From: Impatiens glandulifera
Taxonomy: Eukaryota > Streptophyta > Magnoliopsida > Ericales > Balsaminaceae
DNA length: 64,000 bases
Direction of reading: 5' to 3'
Assembly: GCF_907164915.1 (NCBI RefSeq)
Contig: NC_061862.1
Coordinates: forward strand, 84,430,846 to 84,494,845
Positions 35,328 through 47,937 of the stretch are shown here, piece by piece. The first letter of the stretch is position 1. The number at the start of each line of letters is the position of its first letter. Position numbers and translations under genes: made by a program. Below the pieces are notes generated by a model. The model saw only the letters and a program-made list of their open reading frames with translations. It did not search any database and was not told the DNA's origin.

Positions 35328-35800
35328 TAGGGATGGCAATTTGAAACTGCCCCGTGAAAACCAAACCGAATTGCCCCGTTTAGGACTGTTTTTCTCCGAA
35401 ACCGAACGGGGATTGGACAGGGATGGTATTTGTGTCCCCCGCCCCGAACCCGCCCCGATCTCACCCCGTTTCTTCCCCGAACACTATAAATATAATTAAA
35501 TATATTAAATCACTAATATATTTATTTATTCACTATATTTTATAAGAGTTGTAAGTTTATTTATTTATAAAATATAAAATTTCAATATATATTATATTAA
35601 AAAATTCGTTTATATAATTTTATTTTACAATTTTATTATTTTAAAAAGAAATGTTTTATTAATGGTGCCCCGCGGGGATTCCCCTAAACCGAAGAAAACC
35701 GAACGGGGCGGGGATGGTATTAAAAAAATCTCCAAAACAAAAACGGTGCGGGAATGGTAAACGCATTCCCCACCCCGAACCGGCCCCATTGCCATCCCTA
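35328..35800. mobile_element. hAT-type MITE with perfect termini and 8-bp target duplication
   Basis: Ends TAGGGATGGCAAT...ATTGCCATCCCTA form a perfect 13-bp inversion. The 8-bp ATTGTACT flanks both sides exactly (35320-35327 and 35801-35808). Subterminal parts are GC-rich (GGGGCGGGGATGGTAT, CCCCGCCCCGAACCCG) around an AT-rich core, with no coding capacity. TAGGG ends and 8-bp duplications are hallmarks of hAT elements. It interrupts a coiled-coil reading frame on the minus strand. Confidence 0.92.
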
Positions 35801-35808
35801 ATTGTACT

Positions 35809-36102
35809 ATTGATTTTCTGTATATCAACTAGAACATTATATATACCTTCATTTGTAGCCTTCATCTTAGCTTCTAAGCTTGCCATTTTTTATTTAGAGG
35901 CAGCAAGCTCCGCTTTCAAAGTTTCCACCTCAGTAGATGATGCTCTCTTAGATGCAATTTCGTTCTCATCTTTGGAGCTTATGTCATACATAAAAATGGA
36001 TGAGCTTGACCTTCTTGAAAGAAGACGTTTGCTGGCAAATCTTGTGAAAACCCTGATAAAATGTAGAGAAAAAGGGTTTAGAGAGAGAAATGGGTTGAAC
36101 AA
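35809..36102 (-). pseudogene. Short coiled-coil coding fragment disrupted by the MITE
   Basis: The minus strand reads MYDISSKDENEIASKRASST and EVETLKAELAASK, one stop codon at 35890-35892, then MASLEAKMKATNEGIYNVL and VDIQKINSTI, where the MITE is inserted. The pattern is helical and charged, as in small CACTA accessory proteins or coiled-coil exons. I do not recognise the family. Confidence 0.4.
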
Positions 36103-36149
36103 AGTATTTGATGAAGATGTAAAAGATGAAATGATGAAGAAGTATTAAT

Positions 36150-37143
36150 GATGGCGTGTGAAGTTGAAAAGAAAGATATGGTAAGCCGAATTGATGGTAA
36201 AACGAGACCCGAGGAGACTTAATTTATTAAGACTCGCAACTAATCTTGCATGGAATATTTATTAATATTTTGAAAATTATGTTTCATGTGAAAATTTGCA
36301 CAATTTAATGCTAATAGATTATTTATAATATTTAATAAGAATCCTACTCGTAATAGATTACTAACAAATTTTTAAAAAATTAATAAATATGTTATATTGC
36401 AGAGCTTTTTGCGAAAATATTATATATAATTTTTATTGCGAAACGTATTGTTGGTATATTACAAATATGTCAAACAAAATTTTCAAAACTAATAAATATA
36501 TATACAAGGTAGTTTGCAATAATAACATTTTATACCATTGTAGAACTAGTTCTGAAGAGTGTATATAATAATTAATGCATAAATTAATGTTATAATATTA
36601 CGAATATTTCAAAAAATATTTACAAAACTATTATATAAAATTGTAATATAATTTGCAGTACCAGTTACGAATATATTATTTATTTGTGTTAATGCAATGT
36701 TTATTACATATTTGTTTATCAATATTATTATAATTATTTGCAATTTTAATTTGCAATAATCACATCCTTATTTATATAGTATTTATTACAATAGTTAATG
36801 GAAATAAATTTTATTACAAATTTTTTAGCAAATAGTGACGTGAATATATGTTAGTATTATTATTAACATTATTTTGTGGCTTCATTATTACTAGTTTAGT
36901 TATAAGGATATATTAATATAAATTTAGAAAAAAATTAAAATTTTCAATTTCTAGTAATATATTTTGCATTAAATACTTTCCATATTATATTTTCCGTAAA
37001 AATACATTTTCGGTGAAAATATAGTTGGAAGATTTACAATATTTCAATTTTTTATTGCAATGTGTATTGCAGTTCTTCAAAACTTGCATTAAAAAACGAA
37101 ATGTTACAGCTATATGTTGCGATTTGACAAAAAAAATTTAGTG
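36150..37143. other. CACTA subterminal region and right terminus
   Basis: Repeated TTGCAATA/TATTGCAA/TGCAATGT motifs in both orientations, with the CACTA end CACTAAATTTTTTTT on the minus strand at 37143. No gene. Confidence 0.55.
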
Positions 37144-38300
37144 TATTATTGGTGTTGTTCTTGCATGTTCCATGTATGAGTATCATTGAAAATTTTAAAA
37201 CATTGATCATACGACGGTTGTTAACGTTCTATAAGATTTATCATGACAAATGTTAGTCTACCTAGAGTCATCTAGTTTTTTCTAGGTGTATTTATGTGAA
37301 TTGTTTTGTAAATGATTCTGTAAGTGCTATCAATATCAATAGATTATTGAAGTGAGTAATATATATTAATTTTTGTTTGATCATGCACATATGCGCTTAC
37401 TATTAACAAATAGTGTGGTTTGATTGATATGGATATATATAGGATATTAATAATGTTTTGTTTTGATTATACACATGATCAATGCTTACTATTAACAAAT
37501 GAAGAGGGAATAAGAGAATGATGTGTTATCACCTCGGAAAAAAGAAAAAGTGCGAGGAAGAAAATAGATAAATTATATTATTATTCAGCCAATTAGATTG
37601 CGCAATGTTATTCTATCTTTCATCCTCATTTTCTTTTCTAAATTCTCACTCCCTATTAATTATCATTAATAAATAATTAATAGGGACAATTTGTATATTT
37701 TATGTGAATTATGAGTAGATAGAAGTTTTGGGACAATTAATTATATAAGCTCGTTTAAATTGTAAATTACATTAGTCATTTATGAATTGTATACCATCAA
37801 TATATAGTATTTTTCTATACAAATATTATTTGTATGGTCTATTAATAAATAACAATTTTATAGTCGATCACTTTATAAATTGTCGTGATTATTGTCATAC
37901 AGTGTCTTTGGCCCCATCATATACAAATTGATCGTAAACAATTATTAAGAGTGGTTTTGATTGACGTGAATATTAATAAATTATTCACATAAATCGTCAA
38001 AAAAATTAAAAGTAAAAAATTAAATTAATAAAATTATATTAAATAAAAGATATAAGAATTAAAAGTTCTTTATTTTATTCATATAATTTACTTTTTTTTT
38101 TTAATTTTTATATAAGAAATTTTAATTTATATTATTTAAGTTAATTTTTATATTTAATTTATATTATTTAATTTAATATATTTAATTTTAATTATAAATA
38201 TATATTATATTTATAAAATTAAATAATTTATTAATTTTAAAGATAATGTATCTAGATTTAGAAAGACATAGTTAGTTTAAAAAAGTAACGTATAAGTGGG
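37144..38300. other. AT-rich intergenic DNA
   Basis: The phrase GCTTACTATTAACAAAT occurs twice near 37395 and 37483, with similar flanks, so a small local duplication is present. Otherwise I see nothing. Confidence 0.5.
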
Positions 38301-39692
38301 TGATTTGAGAAAGAAAATTGAAATGTAGGTAAAAAATAAATGGATTTAAAGTTGATTGATGTCATGTCATGCTTAGGTCATGTGACCAGTTGTGCTTATT
38401 TAGATTTGTGTTTTAAATCGTGCTCGTGTCATGTCTATTTTCATGTTGTATTCGTGTTTGTTTCGTACAGAATCGTGATCATGTCAATTTGCAATTGTAT
38501 CGTTATCGTGTTGTCTCATGTTTGTGTCGTGTCCAACCAATAACTTGAGTGAGATAATATTATATTATGTCATTCCGTACTAATATTACGTTAGATCGTG
38601 CACAAACCCTAACACTAGTTAGAGTGTTAGGTATGCTACACTTTTGACCTATCCAAATAGGTCACCTCAATGTTGTTCCAGCTTCAGCCAACCCATCCCA
38701 TCCCTGGCCAATCCTTGTCTTATCATCACCCAATTCTTGGTGTTCTTATACTTCAACTTTTTGCTCATTTCATAAGTCATAAATTACAAGTCAAACATTT
38801 TATTTTTATTTCAATGTATTTTAAATTTTTTGACATTCATTATTAATTAGTTAACTAAATAAATATGTAAAATTTGTAAAAATAATCAATTTTTTCATAA
38901 ACCTTTTTATAAAAATAAATCATTTTTTTTTTCAAATCATCCACAAAGAAAAATAATCATAGCTTACAAAATTTCCCTTCTTTTTTTTTTTTATTAATAT
39001 TTAACTTAAATTTAATTTATTTTATAGGGTCAAAGTTAGAGTTGAATATCTTGCATAAATAGCCGTATTAATTTAGGTTAGACTTTCAGTTGTGTAATGC
39101 CGTGTTAAAACTTATTTTCATTTAAGTCGTATCGTGCATTAATCCACTCAAAATATTATGATCAACGGGCTCATTATTTGTGTTATGATAACTCATGTCA
39201 ATATGTTTATTCGTGTCGTGTTCATCTTCATGTGTCTGTTTTAGTCTACTAGAGTTGATCATGGTGTCGTCACAATTTGTGTTTATTAATTTATTAATCA
39301 AACTAAATGAATTTAAGTTAGTTTAATATGTTAGGTATTGTTTTAAATTATTAATTAATATATTAAGTTAGTTAAATATAAAATTTAAGATAAATATCAC
39401 ACCATAATTATTAAAATATAATATTTAAGATATATTTTTATTTATTATTATTTTATAAATCATTTAATTTTTGTCGGGTAAAGTTACGTTAAATGAAAAA
39501 GAAAATTTAGGAAACTCTTTCATTTTTTTTCTTATAATTTTTTTTAATGTTTATATAATATATTTTATTTAATTTATATATTAAAGTTAATTTTTAATTT
39601 AATTATTTAATTTTAAGTATATATATTATTTTTATATAATTAAATAATTTATTAATTTAAAATTAATGTTGACAGATTTAGAAAGATGAGAG

Positions 39693-40366
39693 TAGGGTTG
39701 TAAACGAATCGAATCGAAGCGAATATTACTGTATTCGATTCGTATTCGAAATTTTTTCGAATAATTAATGTGATTTGTATTCGATTTGAAATTGATATTC
39801 GTATTATTCGATCCGATTCGAGTATTCGATTCGATTTTTTTTAAAACATATTTTATACAATTTATTCAAAAATTTGAAAATTAATATTTTTACATAATAT
39901 ATAACAATATTCAATAAAATTACTGGAGTAGTGTCGAGTGGAGAAGACGACGAGCGGAGAAGAGAACTACAAAGAGGCGGCGGCGGCGACTGAAGTAACG
40001 TCGACTGGAGAAGAGAAAAGATGAGATGGAGGCGGTGGTAGATTTTGAGTGATTAGTAGCAGAATGACTAAATTTGGGTTTCAAGTTTTCAACCGAAGAA
40101 ATTTATATATGTACTAGGGTTTTATAATAAATAATATTTATAAAATTAAAAATTAATAAAACGGTATATATATATATATAATCGAATATTTAATCGAATA
40201 TTAGCGAATACCGAATTGAATATCTTGATTTTGTATTCGTATTCGTTTATTAATCAAATCGAATATTTTTATTCGAATTCGAATCACAAAATTATGAATA
40301 CAAATATCAAAATTCGAATACGAATACCGAATCGAATCAAAAGTATTTGATTTATTTACAACCCTA
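39693..40366. mobile_element. hAT-like MITE with a GC-rich insert
   Basis: The left end is TAGGGTTGTAAACGAATCG; the right end is the complement of TAGGGTTGTAAATAAATC. The interior is packed with ATTCGATTCGTATTCG-type motifs in both orientations. The uninterrupted paralogue near 41635 (AGAAAGATAAGAATAGTTTC) shows the pre-insertion site, with about 8 bp (ATGAGA..) repeated on both sides here. A GC-rich block at about 39925-40045 (GGCGGCGGCGGCGACTG) is unlike the rest. Confidence 0.6.
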
Positions 40367-41740
40367 TATAACCCTAAATGAGAATAGTTTGAGAATGATA
40401 ATATAAAAGTGAATAATTTAAAAAATGACATGAGAAATGTGAGTATAAAATGAATAGATGTAGAGTTGACATCTGATCAGGGACGTATGCAAAGCAGGGC
40501 TGAGGTGTCTTAAATTGGTAAAGCCTTCGGTTGGATTACATCTATCTTCAGCACAGTCAAAACCCACTTGTGAAGTGTGACTTGTTTTCTTCACAAGATA
40601 CTTTTATTAATAATATATATTATTTTTAATATTATATATTGGTACTATAAATTAGAGAGTTAATTTTTAATTGATGTAAATTATATGAGATTATTTTAAA
40701 ATAATTTATAATGTTTAAATTTCAATTCAAAATTGTTTTTAACTCAAATTATTTAAATAATTAATTAATAGTGATTTATTTTTTTTCTCTATTCATTTAT
40801 CTTGTAAATAAAATAGGTAGATGGATTCCATCTTCTAACCAGATATTGATATTCTCAATGGCATTATATATGTTATAAAAAATATTTAATAAAATGTAAT
40901 TTAATCTAAAAAAATATAAATTCACACCAAAATCAAATTTGATTTTGTGAAATATTTTTTACAATGAATAAGATCAAATGATTTTTATTTATTTACTATT
41001 ATTTTATAATTACTATTTAAAATGCATTGGCATACATAAAACTAGATTTATCAATTTCATTTTTAATATACATCAAGGACTCTTCTATATACATAAAAAC
41101 ATATCACTTATTCAAATTTATGCAATACAAAATTCAAAAAATCAAAATTTCACCATAACTTGTATATTTAGACTTTGACTTAATCTTTTTTATTTTTCAA
41201 TAAAGTTATCCTTAATGTTTTAACGAAAAATTGTTTATTGAATTTTAAACTAATTTAATTAATTAAATGAAAATAAGAATTTGAATAAATAAATAAAATG
41301 TAATTTAATATAAAGAAATATAAATTCACACTAAAATCAAATTTGAATTTGTGAAATATTTTTCACAGTGAATAAGATCGAATGATATATTTTTATTTAT
41401 TATTATTTTATACATTATTTAATTTTTGTCGGGTAAAATTATGTTAAATGAAAATAAAATTTAGGAAACTCTTTTATTTTTATTTTTAGAATCTTTTTTT
41501 AATATTTATATAATGTAATTTATTTAATTTATATATTAAAGTTAATTTTTAATTTAATTGTTTAATTTTAAGTATATATATTATATTTATAAAATTAAAT
41601 AATTTATTAATTTAAAATTAATGTCGATAGATTTAGAAAGATAAGAATAGTTTCAGAATGATAATTTAAAAGTAAATAATTTGAAAAATGGTATGAGAAA
41701 GGTGAGTATAAAATGATTAGATCTAGAGTTGACATGTCAT

Positions 41741-42352
41741 TAGGGTCAGGGACGTATGCAAGGCAGGGTCAGGGACGTATGCAAGGCAGGACACGCCTTA
41801 ATTTTATTTGTTTATTTGTTTACAGTTGGTACACGCCTCCAATTAGATTGCATCTATCTTCAGCACAAGACAAAACCCACTTGTGAAGTGTGACTTGTTT
41901 TCTTCACAAGATACTTTTATTTATAATATATATTATTTTTAATATTATATATTGGTACTATAAATTAGAGAGTTAATCTTTAATTGATGTAAATTATATG
42001 AGATTATTTTTAAATAACTTATAATTTTTAAATTTTAATTCAAATTTGTTTTTAACTCCTATCATTTAAATAATTAATAGTGACTTATTTTGTTCATCAT
42101 TCTTTAATCCCATAAATAAAATAGGTTAATGATTCCATCTTCTAGCCCAGATGTTGATATTCTCAATGACATTAGTACGACATCTATTATTTTTATTATT
42201 TTTTTCAATTTATTTGTTTATCTAATTATTAAAACAATGGACAAAATCTACGTTTATTCACTTGTTTTATTCATAAATTTTTCGTCATTTTTTTAAACCC
42301 ACCTCAATATTTTTCAAGCCCACCTCAACTCAAATTTCTGGATCCGTTCCTG
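41741..42352. mobile_element. Small non-autonomous hAT-like element, 612 bp, TSD CATGTCAT
   Basis: Flanked by exact CATGTCAT (41733-41740 and 42353-42360). The right end GGATCCGTTCCTG is the complement of CAGGAACGGATCC, and the left carries CAGGGACGTATGC. The left end is duplicated: the 22-bp GTCAGGGACGTATGCAAGGCAGG-type block occurs twice at about 41745-41790. The paralogue near 38365 reads GTCATGTCATGCTTAGGTC with no element, which is the expected empty site. Confidence 0.75.
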
Positions 42353-42550
42353 CATGTCATGCTTAGGTCGGGAGATTAGTTGTACATATTTTGCTTCATT
42401 TGTAAATTCGTGCTCGTGTCGTGTCTATGCTCGTGTTTGTGTCATGTTGACTTATTATTGTGTCATTATCTTGCCAATATATAAGCGTGTCATGATCGTT
42501 CTGTCTCGTGTTTTTGTCGTGTCTAGCCCACAACCCAAGTAAAATAATAT

Positions 42551-44339
42551 TGTTGTATTGATTGTATTGTATTATTTCGTATCAATATCCTGTTGATTCG
42601 TATGAATTCAACCCTTGCACAATTCAATATAGTCTTCTAAAATTATCTAAATATTACAAAATAAAACTTATTTGTTTCAATTAGTCGTAACATTAAATTT
42701 ATTAATTAAAATATTAAAATATTTTTATTTTAAAAATATTTTTATTTTATCATTATATATTAATAACTAAGTTTTTATTAAAAAAATATTTATTTGTCAG
42801 GATGACATAAAACCAATATTTTTTTTAAATACACAAAACCAATCTAATAAAACCGTGTGTGAGAGTGAGGGGTTAAAGCTAAATATGATACATAAATTAT
42901 TACAAATGTTTTTTTTAATGCAAAACTGGCTCCATTCCGTTTTCAAATAAAGTCAAATTTTTTTATTTGTTTTTATTATGTATAGATTGAAATAAATAAA
43001 TAATATATATATATATATTTTTTATTTATTTTATTTTTTATATTATTATATTATATATATATTAATAAATGAAGGAAGAGTATTATATATATATATATAT
43101 TTAAATTATTATTATATATATAAACTTTTATAAATATATATAGACAAAAAAAAAGTAAATATATATATATATATAATATAAAAAAAATATATATATATAT
43201 ATATATGGTCAGTATTGAGTTAAGCGAGGCCAGTCAAATTCATTTGTCTAATTGAAGGCAGTCATTTTAATAAAAATTAAGTTATTAGTTAAATTTATTA
43301 ATTGTTTTAACATTAAAGTGGGTAAAATTATGATTTAGAAACAAAAATAATATTTTTTATTTAATTATTGATTCAAATTTCACCTTAACTAATTTTTTTA
43401 ACAAACATTTTAAAAATAAAATTAAGGCAGACAATTTTTTTTCATGTTTTTCTATTCTAGCACTGGGACAACTCAATCCTTAAGGCCAGGACTGTATATA
43501 TAATACATATAAATATAAAAATTATTAATAAGAGAAATATTATGCATATGTTATGATATAAATTAAAAGAAATGATTAGAAGCTTGAATAATATTAACAA
43601 GAAAATTGATGAATTAATGAATTATTTTATAATTGTATCACAAATCTAATAATTATCTCTACTAATAAATTCACTCATAATAAATGACACATCTCAAATT
43701 TCTTATTAATATTATTAAGAATTTGTGTATGATTATAAATGATAACAACAATATATATATAAATAGATTAATTGTTTTTAAAAAGTATTGTTTTGAAAAT
43801 AAATTTATTTTTTTACCTATTTTTTAATTAAAAGTTTTAGTACTGAGTTATCAAAGTCGTCACATTACTTTAACTTAGACCTGGGTGGTAGTGGGTTATT
43901 TTAAAATGTATGATTGGGGTGATTTTGAGAAAATAATTTTTTATTTTTCTTTACTTTTTTTTTTGTAAGATTAAAATTTAATAAAGATATTTTTTTGTCA
44001 TATTATATTTATTTTCCCTTAATGACAAACTCTACCTGGTTCATGCTATTTACAAGAATTTTAAACACTTTTAGTATATTTTATAGTTTTAGTATATTTT
44101 ATAGTTATTTGGTGTATGTTCTTATTTACGAATTAATTTTAATAAGTCAGACATATTTTTCACTAGCCGAATTAGATATAAAAGTATATTAAACATTAGG
44201 GAGAATTCGTCACATAATATAGTTTTATTTTTAGTAGGACGCAAGCAAATGTCATCGTCTAATTAACAAGACATTATATGTTGGCAAGACATGTATAGTT
44301 TTAATATGGGGCATTGTTACAAGTTGTTCATTAAGATGA
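42551..44339. other. AT-rich intergenic DNA with TA tracts
   Basis: Several TA runs lie between 43000 and 43210. A repeat-like piece near 43215-43500 has AGCGAGGCCAGTCAAATTC and AGCACTGGGACAACTCAATCC at its ends. No gene is recognised. Confidence 0.5.
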
Positions 44340-44880
44340 TTCCATATAATTTTTGTTGGAAAAAAATTTGGGAGTCAAAGATTTCATCCAAGATATCGTC
44401 TTTGGATAAAGCGTTATTTGTACGGTGGAATTTTAGCAAATGATACGTGCATAAAAAAATGTTATATTATGGTTAGCCGTTTTCGTATGTGTCACGAGAA
44501 AGTTGAATCAACAACTCACTTACTTTTACATTATCGATGAGTAACTAATATCTAAAGATTTTGTAGAGTATACTAGGATTCATTGGATGATGCCTGGGTC
44601 TTTAAGGAGTTGCTGAAAAGTTTGAATTATTGTGACTGGAATTATATGCCTACATATTTGGGTTACCATCCTAATTATTTTTTGTTGGACTATCTAATTG
44701 GACAAAAATCGTCGAACTTTCAATGATCGTAGTTATCTGATACGTATCATTCATAATATTATTATTATGACGCTTTCTGAAATTTAGTCCGGAAAGTCGA
44801 TAAAATGCGTCGGAGAGTTAATCGTTTTTCTTGAAAATTTATGAGCTTGATAACCAATTAAGTAATGTTTTTCGAATTTC
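44340..44880 (+). pseudogene. LINE (non-LTR retrotransposon) 3' remnant, zf-RVT domain
   Basis: The + strand reads MVSRFRMCHEKVESTTHLLL, followed by HYR-stop, then in shifted frames WMMPGSLRS-like, LKSLNYCDWNYM and LDKNRRTFNDRSYL. The pattern CxxC...ES..HL...H and the following tryptophan-rich stretch match the zinc-binding reverse-transcriptase C-terminal domain (zf-RVT, PF13966) common at the 3' end of plant LINE ORF2. Stops and shifts abound. There is no visible poly(A) tail. Confidence 0.55.
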
Positions 44881-45255
44881 TTATTTATTTTTATGTAATA
44901 CTTTTTTTTTTGTTGTGTTTAAACTATTTATATAGTTTTTAATATACATAAATCTTTTAAATATATATATATATATATAATAATAATAAAATATTTTTTT
45001 AAAAATAGATAGTATTTTTGTAATTAGATTAAGAATGTATGAATATGATAAAATGAAATTGGGCTGAAATGATATTTGTTTAAGTTAAAATTATTTAAAT
45101 AATACCATCCAACAATGCCACGAGCTATTTGAGGTACCTTGTGATTATTGTTTCTTAATCTAAATAATAATATAGTATAGATACAAATATTATATTTTAG
45201 TTTAATATTTAGAAGATGAGAGAACTATCCAAACATAAATGACCCACACCAATAA

Positions 45256-45429
<174 letters not shown>

Positions 45430-45461
45430 CAAAGATAGCCAGAAGTGTGAAAAAGAGAGAA

Positions 45462-47937
45462 ATGAGTAAAGAGGAAATGGAGGTTGCTCGTCCAAGTGTA
45501 GACTTTCATGCTACAGTTTGGGGAGATTATTTTCTTAAACATGCTTCCAATGATTCAACGGTAATAACTGCTTTATTATATTTGATAGCATTAGAGATTT
45601 ACTTTTAGTTAAATGTAAGAGTTTAGAAATAAACATAAAATATTTTCTTGTAGGAAAACAAAAGTATCACTGATCAGATGGAGCTTAAAATTCACAGTGA
45701 CTCTAAGGAGGAAATAAAGAAAAAATTGATTACAATAACTGGCCTGTCAGAAAAAATAAACTTTATTGATACAATCGAACGCTTGGGAATAGGTTATCAT
45801 TTTGAAAGTGATATTGAAGATGCAATTCAAAATATCTATGGTATTTCATTTCATGATGCTCATCCTTGCAACGATAATCTTCGTACTTGCGCGGTTCTAT
45901 TTCGATTACTTAGACAACATGGTTATAATATTTCAGGTGCTTCATTCTCCTTGCTATGCTCTTTCTAAGACAATGATCAAATGTAGTTTCCACCAAATGA
46001 ATTAATAGTTTAATATTTAGTTTACTTTTCTATTATTTTATAGGGGAAATATTCAAAAAATTCATGGACAACAAAGGAGAATTCAATGCAACAATAAGAA
46101 ATGACATCAAGGGGATGTTAAGCTTACATGAGGCTGGACATTTAAGGCACAGGGGAGAAGAAATATTGGAGAAAGCACATAATTTTACTACAAGTCAATT
46201 TGAGGCTATATTGCATGATAATGATCTCATAAATCAATCCAACCTTATAGAACAAATAACTTATGCTCTCAACCAATCCTTGCACAAAGGATTTATAAGG
46301 ATAGAGGCGTATAATTACTTCTCATTCTTTCAAAACGATGAATCACATGACAAGATATTGTTCGAGTTTGCGAAACTCGATTTCAATATTTTGCAAAGTA
46401 TGCATCAAAGGGAGATTGTTGAGCTCACTAGGTTTGAAGAAATCATGTCAATTTAAAATCATTAAAAACTTAGCAAATAAATTGAGTATGTTGTATATTG
46501 TTATTGTTTTGCAGGTGGTGGAATCATTCTGAAATCACAAAGAAATTTCCCTTTATGAGGGATAGGTTGGTGGAGAGTTATTTATGGGCTTGCTCCGTGT
46601 ATTTCGAGCCTCAATATATAATTGGTAGAAATATATTTACTAAGTTAGTTGTATTATTGACGATAATGGATGATATTTATGATGCTTATGCTAATTGGGA
46701 CGAAATTGTGCTCATCACTGACATGATTAATAGGTAATTCTGCATTCTTTTATAAATGAATGTTTTATTTATTTATTCATAATTTAGAAAACATTAAATT
46801 AAAAGGATGATGGTTGGCAAGCTGGTATGGTCTCACAACTGGGAATTAACAAGCTCATATGGACATGGGAATTAAAAGCATACAATTATTTTTACATCTT
46901 TTAATTAAATCATTGTCTTCTTTCTTTTAATGTTTTTTTTAAGTAAAATCTTTCATTAAAAATAAATCACTTGAGTATAATAGAAAATATATAAAATAAA
47001 ATTAAAACATCATTCATTTCTAAAAGGAGCCATATAAATATTTGACAGGTGGTCTGAAAATGACTTTACTCGGTTACCAGATTACATGAGATATTTGTAT
47101 GAAGTATTTGAGGAATATTTTGATTGGTTGGAGAAGGAAAGTGCCCAACGAGGACTTTTCTATGGCGTCCAACATTTAAAAGAAATGGTAATATTTATTC
47201 ATTTCACTAAATCTTTTGAATTTTTTTTAGAATTTTTCTTTTGAAATACATCTTAGACATAAAACTAATTATAACTAAGGTTTTCAACTCTTAATTATAT
47301 AACAGGTAAAGGTTTTGGCAAATGCATACTTCGAAGAGGCAAGATGGGTTCAAGAAGGTTATATACCTACTGTAGAAGAATACATGAATTGTGCAGGATT
47401 GATTACGTCTTGTGGTCGGATTCTCACAATTATTTCCTTTATTGGAATGGATCCAATTTTAGCAACTAAAGAGGCTTTTGATTGGGTGATCAACAATCCA
47501 CCCATCATCAAAGCCACCGGATTTATTATGAGATTATCCGATGATATTGTTGGATTTAAGGTAACCATTAATCAACTTATATATCTATTGCGATTTCTCA
47601 TTATTTTTTGGGTCAACTCTAAATGTTAAATTGATAACAGTTTGAGCAACAAAGAAAGCATGTGGCATCTGCAATACAATGTTATGTGAAAGAGCATGAT
47701 GTGTTGGAGGAAATAGCGATACATGAGTTAAGAAAGGAAATGATTGATGAATGGAAAGATATCAATTATGAATTGATTCATCCAATTGATCAGATCCCAT
47801 TGGCCCTACTTACACGTGTCGTTAATCTAGCACGATGCATGAATGTGTTTTACAAGGAAGAAGACGTGTTCACACATTCTCAAAGTAAAATGAAAGGCAT
47901 CATCACTTCTATGTTCGTTAATCGTGTTGGCGGATAA
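45462..47937 (+). CDS. Terpene synthase, TPS-a (sesquiterpene synthase type), seven exons, 559 aa
   Basis: Exons, all GT-AG: 45462-45560, 45654-45936, 46044-46431, 46515-46733, 47049-47187, 47306-47560, 47641-47937. An in-frame TAG at 45423-45425 supports this start. The protein is intact at 559 residues, usual for the family. The N-terminal helix domain begins [15 protein letters not shown] near residue 10. There is no plastid transit peptide and no RRX8W motif, which favours a cytosolic sesquiterpene synthase using farnesyl diphosphate. Class I site: RDR at 272-274, DDIYD at 309-313, and the second metal motif DDIVGFKFE at 455-463. The C-terminus NRVGG is normal. The seven-exon layout is the standard class III TPS architecture. 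The product cannot be predicted. It stands alone among repeats, with a (TA)n tract 37 bp upstream. Confidence 0.93.

Larger units (their letters stand above)
20280..37143 (-). mobile_element. Decayed CACTA (En/Spm) region, possibly one 16-17 kb element with nested insertions
   Basis: The minus strand carries a TNP2-type transposase followed by a TNPA/Transposase_24-type gene, the usual CACTA order. The right boundary is seen: on the minus strand the sequence starts CACTAAATTTTTTTTGTC (37143-37126) and runs into a subterminal zone rich in TTGCAATAC/TGCAAT motifs in both orientations (36240-37120). A matching TGCAAT-rich zone lies at about 20570-21320. I could not fix the left terminus or confirm a 3-bp target duplication, so one large element versus two nested ones remains open. 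Insertions inside it include a hAT MITE (35328-35800), a palindrome array, a SINE-like element and TA tracts. Confidence 0.6.
38301..42550. repeat. Segment present in three diverged copies
   Basis: Copy A spans about 37980-38570, copy B about 39300-40870 and copy C about 41290-42550. Shared blocks include ATTTTTGTCGGGTAAA, AGATTTAGAAAGAT(A/G)AGA, GAGTTGACAT, CATGTCATGCTTAGGTC and TCGTGCTCGTGTC(A/G)TGTCTAT. B carries a MITE (39693-40366). B and C share the left part of a small hAT-like element; C has the whole of it. A is the nearest to an empty site. Confidence 0.75.
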
